DNA from: Actinomycetota bacterium
Lineage (GTDB): Bacteria > Actinomycetota > Actinomycetes > Actinomycetales > Dermatophilaceae
DNA length: 64,000 nucleotides
Direction of reading: 5' to 3'
Assembly: GCA_020161815.1 (NCBI GenBank)
Contig: JAIUOP010000007.1
Span: 55,991-119,990, forward strand
A program made the position numbers and the translations under genes. How positions within the stretch are numbered: the first letter of the stretch is position 1; every line of letters begins with the position of its first letter. Shown here piece after piece: positions 34,800 through 43,250 of the stretch. The notes under the pieces are model-generated. The model had not been told where the DNA came from. It saw only the letters and a list, made by a program, of their open reading frames with translations, and made no database searches.

Positions 34800-35731
34800 C
34801 CGGCATCGACGAGACGCCAAGCGGTGACGCCCCGGCGCTGGTCGCGGTGGTCGTCAACCCGACCAAGTTCGACGACCTCGCCGAGGTGCGCCAGGAGCTG
34901 AGCCGGCTCGGCGTCGACCACGACGTCGAGGTGCGGCTGCTCGAGACGACCGAGGACGATCCCGGCTTCGGCCAGACCCGGGAGGCCGTGGCGGCCGGAG
35001 CGGACGTCGTGTGCGCCCTGGGCGGCGACGGCACGGTCCGCGCCGTCGCCGAGGTCCTCGTCGGCACCGGGGTGCCCCTCGGCCTGCTGCCCGGCGGCAC
35101 CGGCAACCTGCTGGCCCGCAACCTGGAGGTCCCGATCTCCGGCCTGACCGAGGCGATGGCGGTCGTCGTCGAGGGCCGCAACCGCACCATCGACGTCGGC
35201 TGGCTCGAGGTCGAGGGCGCCAGGCACGCCTTCACCGTCATGGCCGGCCTGGGGCTCGACGCGACGATCATGGACGACGCCCCCGAGGCGGTGAAGAACC
35301 GCGTCGGCTGGGCCGCGTATGCCGTGGCCGCGGCCAAGCACCTGCGCGAGGACGGCTTCGCCGTGTCCGCGACCGTCGACGGCGAAGCGGTCGAGGTGCC
35401 GGACGTCCGCACCCTCGTCGTGGGCAGCTGCGGCACCCTCACGGGCGGGATCGAGCTGCTCCCCGATGCCGTCATCGACGACGGCGAGCTCGACCTGGCG
35501 ATCCTCACCCCGACCTCGCTGACCGAGTGGCTCGGTGTGGCCGGGCGGGTGCTCACCGGCCGCGACGACGGGCCCACCATCGAGCGGCGCCGCTGCCGTG
35601 AGGTGTCCTTGCACGCCGACCCCGCCCAGCAGGTGGAGGTCGACGGCGACGTGCTGACCGAGGCCAGCGAGGTCCGCGTCAGCGTCCAGCCGGGCGCCCT
35701 GGTGGTGCGCGTGCCTCAGGTGCCGCAGTAG
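34796..35731 (+). CDS. Diacylglycerol/lipid kinase family protein
   Basis: The 311-residue protein has the DAGK catalytic motifs GGDGTVRAV and LPGGTGNLLARNL, and the conserved C-terminal beta domain with DGDVL. It phosphorylates diacylglycerol or a related lipid with ATP. It is translationally coupled to two PAP2 phosphatases that would catalyse the opposite step, which fits phosphatidic acid or undecaprenyl phosphate recycling. Its stop overlaps the convergent SelO gene by 16 bp. Confidence 0.9.
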   Translation: MTGIDETPSGDAPALVAVVVNPTKFDDLAEVRQELSRLGVDHDVEVRLLETTEDDPGFGQTREAVAAGADVVCALGGDGTVRAVAEVLVGTGVPLGLLPGGTGNLLARNLEVPISGLTEAMAVVVEGRNRTIDVGWLEVEGARHAFTVMAGLGLDATIMDDAPEAVKNRVGWAAYAVAAAKHLREDGFAVSATVDGEAVEVPDVRTLVVGSCGTLTGGIELLPDAVIDDGELDLAILTPTSLTEWLGVAGRVLTGRDDGPTIERRRCREVSLHADPAQQVEVDGDVLTEASEVRVSVQPGALVVRVPQVPQ

Positions 35732-37197
35732 GTCACGTAGCCGGCGGTGAAGTCCGCCGGCGCCGGAGCGGCATACCGCTCCTGACCGGCCCGCTCGACG
35801 AAGGGGTCGCTGACCACCCGCACCAGCTCCTCGACCGGAGCCAGGTCGCCGGTCAGGGCCGCTGCGAGCGCCTCCTCGACGAGGTGGTTGCGCGGGATGT
35901 GGAGGGGATTGACCTGGTCCATCCCCGCTGCGGCGACGCCGTCCGGCAGGGCGGGTGCGAGCGCCGCCAGCCAGGCGTCCTGCCACTGCGACCACCGCGC
36001 CGGGTCCTCCACGAGCTCGGTGACCACCGAGGTCTCGCCCCGAGCCACCCGGCCGAGCAGCCGCACCGTCCGCGTGTGGTCGAGCCGCTCACTGCGCAGC
36101 AGCGACAGGAGGTCCTCGACGAGGACCTGGTCCTCCTCCACACCACGGCCCTCGACGAGGTCGAGGCCGAGGCGAGTTCGCCACTGCCGCAGGTGTGCTC
36201 GGTCGAAGGCCGGCCCGAAGGCGCGGATCCGCTCGGTCGCGGCCTCGATGAGCTCGGGGTCCGCCGACGGGTCCGGAGCCAGCAGCGGGAGGAGGGTCTC
36301 GGCATACCGGGCAAGGTTCCATTGCGCCATGCCGGGCTGGGCGCCGAACCGGTATCGCCCACCGGTGTCGATCGAGCTGAACACCGCCGCCGGGTCATGG
36401 GCCTCGAGGAAGGCACACGGGCCGTAGTCGATCGTCTCCCCCGAGAGCGTCATGTTGTCGGTGTTCATGACGCCGTGGATGAACCCGAGCGACATCCAGC
36501 GGGCGAGCAGCTCGGCCTGGGCCTCGACGACGGCGCTCAGGAGGCCGAGGTGGTCGCCCTCGGCCACCCCGGGGTGGTGCCTCCGGCGGACGTATGCCGC
36601 GAAGCTCGCCTGCTGCTCGTCACCGGCCCGCATGCGCACGAGCTCGGCGGTGCCGACGCGAAGGTGGGACGCGGCGACCCGGGTGAGGACGGCACCGGGG
36701 CGGGGGCCTCCGTCACGCCAGACCTGCTCGCCCGTCGCCACCGCCGCGAGCGCGCGCGTCGTGGGGACCCCGAGGGCGTGCATGGCCTCGCCCATGACGT
36801 ACTCCCGCAGCACCGGACCGAGGGCGGCGCGGCCGTCCCCACCCCGTGAGAAGGGCGTGCGGCCCGAGCCCTTGAGGGCGAGGTCCCGGCGCTGCCCGTG
36901 GATGTCGACGACCTCGCCGAGGAGGTGGGCGCGGCCGTCGCCGAGCAACGGGCTGAACTGGCCGAACTGGTGCCCGGCGTAGGCCTGGGCGAGCGGCTGA
37001 CTGCCCTCGGCTCGGGCGTTGCCGGCGAGGACGGCGACGCCGGCGGGGGTGCGGAGCCACTCGGGATCGAGGCCGAGCTCGACGGCGAGGGACTCGTTGA
37101 GGAGGAGCACTCGTGGCTCGGCGACAGGCACGGGGTCGACGGCGACCGCGAGCCAGTCCAGCTCGCGCGCAAAGGTGTTGTCGAACCCCCAGTCCAC
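35716..37197 (-). CDS. selO: Protein adenylyltransferase SelO (YdiU family)
   Basis: The 493-residue protein aligns with SelO throughout: AGHQFGQFSPLLGDGRA, LKGSGRTPFSRGGDGRA, VMNTDNMTLSGETIDYGPCAFL. This pseudokinase fold uses ATP to AMPylate proteins, linked to redox stress. The C-terminus ends in CGT, keeping the Cys seen near the end of bacterial SelO proteins. GTG at 37197 lies three bases after the YdeI-like gene, making it the last gene of a minus-strand run from xthA. Confidence 0.93.
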   Translation of the reverse strand: MDWGFDNTFARELDWLAVAVDPVPVAEPRVLLLNESLAVELGLDPEWLRTPAGVAVLAGNARAEGSQPLAQAYAGHQFGQFSPLLGDGRAHLLGEVVDIHGQRRDLALKGSGRTPFSRGGDGRAALGPVLREYVMGEAMHALGVPTTRALAAVATGEQVWRDGGPRPGAVLTRVAASHLRVGTAELVRMRAGDEQQASFAAYVRRRHHPGVAEGDHLGLLSAVVEAQAELLARWMSLGFIHGVMNTDNMTLSGETIDYGPCAFLEAHDPAAVFSSIDTGGRYRFGAQPGMAQWNLARYAETLLPLLAPDPSADPELIEAATERIRAFGPAFDRAHLRQWRTRLGLDLVEGRGVEEDQVLVEDLLSLLRSERLDHTRTVRLLGRVARGETSVVTELVEDPARWSQWQDAWLAALAPALPDGVAAAGMDQVNPLHIPRNHLVEEALAAALTGDLAPVEELVRVVSDPFVERAGQERYAAPAPADFTAGYVTYCGT

Positions 37198-37200
37198 GGC

Positions 37201-37671
37201 TCAGCGCCCCATCGAGGACCGGGTCTGGCCGGAGCGCAGCATCTCCAGGGCCTGGGCGGCGCGGCGCTCACGGGTCTCGGGCTTCTTGGCCTCACCGACC
37301 CAGGTGGCGTACTCCTTGCGGTGGGTGAAGGCGAGCTTCTCGAAGGCCTGCGCCGCAACGGAATCCGACGCGAGGACCGCGGTCATCTCGTCGGGCAGGA
37401 CCACGTCGCGCGGTGCGTCGTCGAGCGAGACCGTCGCGGTGACCGTCTCCCCGAGCTCGACGCCGAGCTCGGCTCGGGACGCCTTGGACAGGCCGATGCA
37501 GTTCTGCCCGCCCATGACGGCCAGGCGGAGGCGGGCACTCCGGTCACCGATGGCGACCCGGACGGCGGCGCGCTTGCCGCCACCGAGCTGGGCGACCTGG
37601 TCGTCGCTGAGGATGATCGCGGTCGCGGGACCGAAGGGCTCGAGGGTGGTGTCGAGGGTCACGTCAGGCAT
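37201..37671 (-). CDS. YdeI/OmpD-associated family protein with DUF1905 domain
   Basis: The 156-residue protein has a small beta domain of DUF1905 type followed by the YdeI helical tail (FEKLAFTHRKEYATWVGEAKKPETRERR). The family is of uncertain function; homologues have been tied to peptide or envelope stress. ATG at 37671 is used, since the longer open frame to 37755 overlaps the upstream gene and adds non-homologous residues. Confidence 0.85.
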   Translation of the reverse strand: MPDVTLDTTLEPFGPATAIILSDDQVAQLGGGKRAAVRVAIGDRSARLRLAVMGGQNCIGLSKASRAELGVELGETVTATVSLDDAPRDVVLPDEMTAVLASDSVAAQAFEKLAFTHRKEYATWVGEAKKPETRERRAAQALEMLRSGQTRSSMGR

Positions 37672-37708
37672 GGGGTCCAGCCTGCCATCGAACGGTTGAA
37701 GGGCGAGG

Positions 37709-38002
37709 TCAGGAGCGGCGCCCACGCACCCGGACGCGTGCCCGGACGCGGTCACCGACTCCCAGGCGCTCGGCCCGCTGGACCACCACCTTGAGCGGCA
37801 CGAGGTAGTCGCCCTGACGCGGCATGAGCGAGGTGCTGAAGGTCGTCGCGCCGACCGTCACCTCCGCGGCCACGCAGCCCCAGCCGTAGGACAGCTCGGG
37901 GCTGGCGGCGAGCAGGTCGGAGTCCTCGGGGTCCAGGGGGAGGAAGAGGTAGGGCGCCGGGCCGCGCCACTCGATGACCTCACCGTCCACCTCGAACTCC
38001 AC
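37709..38002 (-). CDS. DUF1905 domain protein
   Basis: The 97-residue beta-rich protein (EFEVDGEVIEWRGPAPYLFL, then GWGCVAAEVTVG and PRQGDYLVPLK) is a stand-alone DUF1905. It precedes a second DUF1905-containing gene, suggesting paralogous neighbours. GTG at 38002 is 29 bp after the xthA stop. It is possibly cotranscribed with xthA, YdeI-like and selO. Confidence 0.83.
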   Translation of the reverse strand: MEFEVDGEVIEWRGPAPYLFLPLDPEDSDLLAASPELSYGWGCVAAEVTVGATTFSTSLMPRQGDYLVPLKVVVQRAERLGVGDRVRARVRVRGRRS

Positions 38003-38031
38003 GAGGCCGAGCGTAGGCGCGAGGGGGGGCG

Positions 38032-38961
38032 TCAGCGCGCCAGGGCCGCCGGGTCGTAGTCGACGGTCACCGGGGCGTGGTCGCTCATGCGTGCGTCACG
38101 GTGGGCGTCCCGGTCGGTGCCCCCGGCCACCGCGGCACGGGCCAGCGTCGGCGTGGCCAGGTGGTAGTCGATGCGCCACCCCGTGTCGTTGACGAAGGAG
38201 TTGCCGAGCCAGGACCACCAGGAGTAGGGACCCTGCCGCTCCGGGTGGAGCTCACGGACGACGTCGAGCAGCCGCCGCGGGCCGATCAGGGCGTCGAGGT
38301 GGGCCCGCTCCTCGGGCAGGAACCCCTCGGAGCGGTGCTGGCGCCGCCAGTTGACGACGTCCAGGCCCTGGTGGGCGACGTTGAGGTCACCCATGAGCAG
38401 GAACTCCCGCCCGCGGGCTCGCGCGGCGCGCCGGGACGCGGTGACCTGCCGGGTCAGGCCGGCCAGGAAGCGCAGCTTGCGTGCGTGCTTGGCGCCACCG
38501 TCGGGGGCCTCACGCATCCGGCCCGGGACCTGCAGGTGCGCGGGCAGGCCACCCTTGGGCAGGTAGAGCGAGGCGACCGTCACCGGGTGATCCGCCAGGT
38601 CGACCTCGACGTAGCGGCCTTCCGTCGTGAACGCCTTGAGCTCCCGCGCCAGCGGCGTCGGGTCAGGCGTCACCTCGGCGAGGCCGCCGTCGGGGGTGAC
38701 CACGTGCAGGACCTGAGCCCAGGAGCGGACGGCTGCGGGCGGCATACGGGTGAGGACGGCGACCCCGTTGCGGCCGGCGAGCGCACCGGCGTCGTATGCC
38801 GCGTGGTAGCCGGCGAAGGCGCCCTCCGGCAGGGCCGGGACGGGGCACCGCACCTCCTGCAGGGCGATGACGTCTGGGGTGCGCGCCGCGAGCCAGTCGC
38901 CGAAGCCGCGCCGGTGGACGGCACGGATGCCGTTGACATTGAAGGTCGAGACGCGCAGCAC
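38032..38961 (-). CDS. xthA: Exodeoxyribonuclease III family protein
   Basis: The 309-residue protein has the AP-endonuclease/exonuclease III motifs: STFNVNGIRA, ALQEVRC, GDLNVAHQGLDVVN, WRIDYHLATP and SDHAPVTVDY. It cleaves abasic sites and trims 3' ends in base excision repair. GTG at 38961 is six bases after TAGGGT, so it is probably leaderless. It leads the minus-strand group ending in selO. Confidence 0.92.
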   Translation of the reverse strand: MLRVSTFNVNGIRAVHRRGFGDWLAARTPDVIALQEVRCPVPALPEGAFAGYHAAYDAGALAGRNGVAVLTRMPPAAVRSWAQVLHVVTPDGGLAEVTPDPTPLARELKAFTTEGRYVEVDLADHPVTVASLYLPKGGLPAHLQVPGRMREAPDGGAKHARKLRFLAGLTRQVTASRRAARARGREFLLMGDLNVAHQGLDVVNWRRQHRSEGFLPEERAHLDALIGPRRLLDVVRELHPERQGPYSWWSWLGNSFVNDTGWRIDYHLATPTLARAAVAGGTDRDAHRDARMSDHAPVTVDYDPAALAR

Positions 38962-39062
38962 CCCACGACCCTATGCCGGGCCGGGATGTATCCCTGCGCG
39001 GCTCCGGTGCGTCCATGCACTGGAGGCCGCACCCGGCGGCCCGTCACCGAAGGGACCCTCCC

Positions 39063-39263
39063 ATGGGCACCAACGTCGGCACCCCCGACCGCATCGTCCG
39101 CATCGTCGTCGCCATCCTCGCCGTCGTCGGCGCGCTCAACACCGCGGGCATCCTGTCGGTCGTGCTGTGGATCGTCGCCGCGATCATGGCGATCACGGCG
39201 GTCGTCGGGTTCTGCCCGCTCTACCGGCTCGTCGGGGTCAACACCTGCAAGGTGAAGAACTGA
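39063..39263 (+). CDS. DUF2892 (YgaP-like) small membrane protein
   Basis: The 66-residue protein has two transmembrane helices and the typical GFCPLYRLVGVNTC ending of DUF2892, where the two Cys residues are conserved. The ATG is preceded by a purine-rich GAAGGGACC. The function is unknown; relatives occur as the membrane tail of rhodanese YgaP. Confidence 0.85.
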   Translation: MGTNVGTPDRIVRIVVAILAVVGALNTAGILSVVLWIVAAIMAITAVVGFCPLYRLVGVNTCKVKN

Positions 39264-39292
39264 GTCGAGGCGCCGGTGCCACGTCGCGCTCC

Positions 39293-39304
39293 TAGGCTGG
39301 CGAC
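39293..39304 (+). promoter_or_regulatory. -10 box of a leaderless promoter for the sigma factor gene
   Basis: TAGGCT (39293-39298) is followed by exactly six bases before the GTG start at 39305. No ribosome binding site is present. Confidence 0.55.
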
Positions 39305-40087
39305 GTGGCCACCCGCCCCTTCGACGACGACCAGCTCTGGGCCGAGGTCCCCGGCCTGCTGCGCTATGCCCGCACCCTCACCCGTGACGAGGACGACGCG
39401 GCCGACCTCGTCCAGGACACCCTGGAGCGGGCGCTGGCCCGCGGCCACACCTTCCGTGGAGAGTCCTCACTGCGGACCTGGCTGCACCGGCTGCTCCACC
39501 ACCGGCACGTCGACCTCGTCCGGCGCGATCGCGACCGGCCGGTGCCGGACGAGGAGCTCGGAGCCCGGATCGAGGCGGCCTGGCGGGCGGACGCCTACAC
39601 CGTCGACGCCGACGAGGTGATCTCGCGGGCCGCCGTCGCCGACGACCTGCGCGATGCGCTCGTGCACCTGCCGGTGATCCTCCGGTCCGCCGTCGTCCTG
39701 CACGACATGGAGGAGATGACCATGGCCGAGGTGGCGCAGGTCCAGGGGGTCGGGCTGCCCGCGGCCAAGCAGCGCCTGCGCCGGGGCCGGGCCGCGCTCG
39801 TGTCGATCCTCGACGGCATGCCGGACCGCCGCGCCGCGCTCGACGGCGTCCCCCTCCGGTGCTGGAAGGCGCGTGCCCTCATCGGCGACTACCTCGCCGG
39901 TGAGCTGGACGCCGGGCGCGCCGGTGCCGTCGAAGCCCACCTGGGCGCCTGCCCCACCTGCCCGGGCCTGTATGCCGCGATCGTCGGCGTGCGCGACGCG
40001 GTGAGCCGGCTGCGTGACCCGGACTCGGTGGTGCCCGCCGAGCTGGCGGCCCGCCTGCGGGCCGTGGGTGCACCTCGCCGGACGTGA
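39305..40087 (+). CDS. ECF-like sigma factor fused to a zinc anti-sigma-like domain
   Basis: The 260-residue protein has a sigma-70 region 2 (ADLVQDTLERALARGHTFRG, TWLHRLLHHRHVDLVRR) and a region 4 HTH (MTMAEVAQVQGVGLPAAKQRLRRG). After residue 180 it continues into a helical segment with HLGACPTC, the HxxxCxxC zinc site of anti-sigma (ZAS) domains, preceded by RCWKARALIGDYLAGELD. Regulator and inhibitor in one chain suggest redox or metal control of its own activity. No separate anti-sigma gene is adjacent. Confidence 0.85.
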   Translation: MATRPFDDDQLWAEVPGLLRYARTLTRDEDDAADLVQDTLERALARGHTFRGESSLRTWLHRLLHHRHVDLVRRDRDRPVPDEELGARIEAAWRADAYTVDADEVISRAAVADDLRDALVHLPVILRSAVVLHDMEEMTMAEVAQVQGVGLPAAKQRLRRGRAALVSILDGMPDRRAALDGVPLRCWKARALIGDYLAGELDAGRAGAVEAHLGACPTCPGLYAAIVGVRDAVSRLRDPDSVVPAELAARLRAVGAPRRT

Positions 40088-40230
40088 CGGCCCCCTCGAC
40101 GTCCGTCCACTGTCCCCATGCCTTACTACCCTGTTCACCCACGGATTCCGTCGTCTGCTGGCCGATTCCCTTCGGTTACGGCAGACTGCCTGTGATCAGG
40201 CCCATCCGCTCCGACCCGAGGAACCGCGCC

Positions 40231-41646
40231 ATGAGCACCTCCGCCACCACTCCCTGGCCCGCCCACGACCCCGGCACCCGCCGCTCCCTCCCGGCCTCGT
40301 CGCGACCGGTCGACCCCGCCCGGGTCGAGGAGCTCCTGGCCCAGGAGTGGCAGCGGTTCACCCTGTGGTCGACCGAGTCGGGGGTGCACAACAAGCGCGC
40401 CTCGGAGTCGCTGCCGCTCGGCGTGACCAGCTCCTTCCAGCACTGGGACCCCTACCCCATCTCCATCGCCTCGGCCCGGGGCGCCTACCTCACCGATGTC
40501 GACGGCAACCAGCTCCTCGACCTGTCGATGGGCTTCGGTGCGATGCTCGTCGGTCACCTCAACCCGGTCGTGGTCGAGCACGTCAACCGCGCGCTCACCG
40601 AGACCGGCACGCTCTTCGTCACGCCCTCCCCGCAGGCGACCGAGATGGCTGAGCGGTTCAAGGAGCGCTTCGGCCTGGACATGCTGCGCTTCACCAACTC
40701 CGGCACCGAGTCGCTGATGTACGCGATCCGCTGCGCCCGCGCCTACACCGGCCGCAAGGCGATCGTGAAGATCGAGGGCGGCTACCACGGCGGCTACGAC
40801 GCCCTCCAGGTCTCGGTCAAGCCCGCCTTGGCGGACATCGGCCCCGCCCACAACCCGATCCCGGACGTGCCCTTCGACGTCGAGGCCGGCATGGTCCACG
40901 TCATCGCCTACAACGACCTCGGCCAGCTCGAGCGGGTCCTGGACGCTCACGGGTCCGAGATCGCCGCCCTCGTCATCGAGCCGGTCATCGAGAACCTGTC
41001 GATCGTCGTGCCCGACGAGGGCTACCTGCCCGCCGTCCGCGCGCTGTGCGACAAGCACGGGGTCGTGCTCGTCTTCGACGAGGTCAAGACCGGCCTGACC
41101 GCAGGGCATGCCGGGGCCGCCCAGCGACTGGGCGTCAAGCCCGACCTCATCACCTTGGCCAAGTCGATCGGCGGTGGCCTGCCACTGGCCGCCTTCGGTG
41201 GCAAGCAGGAGGTCATGGAGGTCGTCGTCGACGGGCGGATGGCCCACTTCGGCACCTACAACGGCAACCCGCTCGTCATGGCTGCGGCCAAGGCGGTCGA
41301 CGAGATCTGCACCCGCGAGGCGCTGGAGGCCGCCGAGGCGATCAACGTCAACGCCATGGATGCCATGGACGCGATCATCCGCGAGTTCGAGCTCCCGGCC
41401 CACACCGTCGGCCTCGGGGTCAAGGGGTGCGTCACCTGGTCGGCGACGCCGGTGCGCAACTACCGCGACTACAAGGCGACCGACTTCGCCCTCGCCGAGC
41501 TCTCCTGGCTCTGGGGCGTCAACCGCGGTGTCCTCACCCCGCCCGGACTCGACGAGCAGTGGCTGGTCTCGCTCGCCCACACCCAGGAGGACATGGACGG
41601 CCTCGTCGCCCACTTCCGTGAGCTCGCCGAGGCGCTGCGCGCCTAG
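40231..41646 (+). CDS. Class III PLP-dependent aminotransferase (GSA-aminomutase-like)
   Basis: The 471-residue protein is a fold-I aminotransferase: TNSGTESLMYAIRCARAYTG, EGGYHGGYD, FDEVKTGL, and the PLP Lys in LAKSIGGGLP. It is closest in pattern to the glutamate-1-semialdehyde aminotransferase-like subgroup found outside haem operons, whose substrates vary. ATG at 40231 follows GAGGAA by ten bases and begins the protein before its variable 60-residue extension. It ends at a hairpin shared with the convergent alarmone-synthetase-like gene. Confidence 0.9.
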   Translation: MSTSATTPWPAHDPGTRRSLPASSRPVDPARVEELLAQEWQRFTLWSTESGVHNKRASESLPLGVTSSFQHWDPYPISIASARGAYLTDVDGNQLLDLSMGFGAMLVGHLNPVVVEHVNRALTETGTLFVTPSPQATEMAERFKERFGLDMLRFTNSGTESLMYAIRCARAYTGRKAIVKIEGGYHGGYDALQVSVKPALADIGPAHNPIPDVPFDVEAGMVHVIAYNDLGQLERVLDAHGSEIAALVIEPVIENLSIVVPDEGYLPAVRALCDKHGVVLVFDEVKTGLTAGHAGAAQRLGVKPDLITLAKSIGGGLPLAAFGGKQEVMEVVVDGRMAHFGTYNGNPLVMAAAKAVDEICTREALEAAEAINVNAMDAMDAIIREFELPAHTVGLGVKGCVTWSATPVRNYRDYKATDFALAELSWLWGVNRGVLTPPGLDEQWLVSLAHTQEDMDGLVAHFRELAEALRA

Positions 41647-41674
41647 TGCCCGCTCGTGGGACCAGCGGCATCGC

Positions 41675-41716
41675 GATGTGAGTGAACCGGGGCCATCACC
41701 CCGGTTCAGTCACATC
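41675..41716. terminator. Bidirectional terminator-like hairpin (18-bp stem, one mismatch)
   Basis: GATGTGAGTGAACCGGGG (41675-41692) pairs with 41699-41716 around a 6-nt loop, with a single mismatch. It lies between the convergent aminotransferase and RelA/SpoT-like genes and has no U-tract. Confidence 0.7.
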
Positions 41717-41728
41717 GTCAGCCGCACC

Positions 41729-42718
41729 TCAAGGCGTGGACGCGGGCGCGATCCTGGCCCGTCGGGCCCGTAGGGCCTCGGTGCGTTCGGCGTTGCCCGG
41801 CAGCACGGCATACCGCTCACCGAAGCGGGCCAGGAGGTCGTCATCGAGGCGGCGGACGGCGCCCGGTGGGTAGCGGTACCCCATCGCAGCGGTGATCGCC
41901 GCGGAGTCGAGGTCGCGCAAGGCCTCCCCGAGCTCGCCGATCGAGGCGATCCCCAGCTCGAGCAGCAGGCCGCCCATCCACTCGTAGTGCTCGGTGCGTG
42001 ACCAGCCGGCGCTCGAGTAGCGCCCGGCGAGGAAGGTCGCGAGCTCCTGCGCGCTGATGCGGGGGTCCGCCTCGTCGGGCAGCACGGTGCTCGTCTCCAG
42101 CCCCTGCTGGAGCCGGTCCCGGATCGTGGAGAACTCGCGGTCGGCCAGCTCGAGCAACCCGGCCGCCAGCGTGAACCGGCGGTCCAGGTCCGGCACCTGC
42201 TCCGGCGGGATGGTGCCCTTGTAGCGGATGTCGTGCTCGAACTCCGCCCACGCGTGCTGCAGGACGGTCCGCAGCTGCACCGAGGCGCAGCGTCCCGCGT
42301 CGTATGCCGCGTGCTCCCCGAGGTCCTTCGACACCAGCAGGTGCCGGGAGGCGTACCCGAACCGGCCCTCGCTCGCGGTGAGCTGGCCCAGGTCGCGGTC
42401 CTCGAGGATGGTGTACTGCTCACCGAGCAGCTCGGCGACGGCGAGGATGTCGCTCTGGACGTAGGTGATGACCCGCACGCCGACCTGGTCGGTGATCTCG
42501 GTGAGCGGGTCGGCGTCCGGGCGCCGGTCCCGCAGCCGCCGGGCCTTGGTGGCGAAGGAGGCCACGCTCTTGGCGCGGCTCTCGACGGTGAGGTAGTTGA
42601 TGCCGGCCTCGTCGATGATGGCGCGGATGGCCGCCCCGAAGTCGGCGCTCGCCTCGACCAGGTGCGGGTGTCGTTCCCGGTATGCCGCGATGGCGAGGTC
42701 GAGCTTGCGCGGTCCCAT
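41729..42718 (-). CDS. RelA/SpoT-like small alarmone synthetase
   Basis: The 329-residue protein contains a RelA/SpoT nucleotidyltransferase core: VESRAKSVASFATKARRL corresponds to the ATP-binding R-x-K-x-x-S-x-x-K segment. The conserved DQVGVRVITYV and HAWAEFEHDIRYKG follow, and the HD hydrolase domain is absent. It should make (p)ppGpp-type nucleotides. The C-terminal 130 residues are helical and unassigned, longer than the YwaC/YjbM type. ATG 42718 is preceded by GGGGG. Confidence 0.85.
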   Translation of the reverse strand: MGPRKLDLAIAAYRERHPHLVEASADFGAAIRAIIDEAGINYLTVESRAKSVASFATKARRLRDRRPDADPLTEITDQVGVRVITYVQSDILAVAELLGEQYTILEDRDLGQLTASEGRFGYASRHLLVSKDLGEHAAYDAGRCASVQLRTVLQHAWAEFEHDIRYKGTIPPEQVPDLDRRFTLAAGLLELADREFSTIRDRLQQGLETSTVLPDEADPRISAQELATFLAGRYSSAGWSRTEHYEWMGGLLLELGIASIGELGEALRDLDSAAITAAMGYRYPPGAVRRLDDDLLARFGERYAVLPGNAERTEALRARRARIAPASTP

Positions 42719-42788
42719 GCCCCCACGATCCCACGGCGACGACCGGTGTCCGGCCACGAGGTCGGCCCGGGATGAGAGAGTGGCGGCC

Positions 42789-42887
42789 ATGCCCCACGTC
42801 ATCGACTTCGTCACCGTCTCCCCGGACGGGCTGGAGAGCTCGCCTGTCGCGGTCTCCGACCACCCGATCCCGGGCGAGGGCGCATGA
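42789..42887 (+). CDS. Possible 32-aa peptide coupled to DUF2200 gene
   Basis: The frame [19 protein letters not shown]... ends in an ATGA overlap with the DUF2200 start, and GAGAGT lies seven bases before its ATG. The composition is not the Arg/Pro/Ser-rich type of spurious frames here. It might be a leader peptide or a small protein. No homologue is recognised. Confidence 0.35.
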   Translation: MPHVIDFVTVSPDGLESSPVAVSDHPIPGEGA

Positions 42888-43225
42888 GCCGCATCTTCAC
42901 CACCCCCGTCTCCGCGGTCTACCCCCACTACGTGACCAAGGTGGAGAAGAAGGGCCGCACCGTGGCCGAGCTCCACCAGGTGATCCAGTGGCTCACCGGC
43001 TTCGACGAGGCCACCCTGCAGCGGCATCTCGCGCAGGAGACGACCTTCGCCGACTTCTTCGCCGCTGCGGAGCTCAATCCGCGCGTCGACCTCATCACCG
43101 GCTCGGTCTGCGGCGTGAAGGTGCAGGAGGTCGAGGATCCCCTGATGCGCTCGATCCGCTACCTCGACAAGCTCGTCGACGAGCTCGCCAAGGGTCGCCC
43201 GATGGAGAAGGTCCTGCGCTCCTGA
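42884..43225 (+). CDS. DUF2200 family protein
   Basis: The 113-residue protein matches DUF2200 ([23 protein letters not shown], then IQWLTGFDE and [18 protein letters not shown]). It is soluble and helical; the function is unknown. The ATG overlaps the stop of a possible 32-codon frame. It ends shortly before the convergent ZIP transporter. Confidence 0.87.
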   Translation: MSRIFTTPVSAVYPHYVTKVEKKGRTVAELHQVIQWLTGFDEATLQRHLAQETTFADFFAAAELNPRVDLITGSVCGVKVQEVEDPLMRSIRYLDKLVDELAKGRPMEKVLRS

Positions 43226-43250
43226 CCGTCCCCTCGGGGGACCTCCGTGC

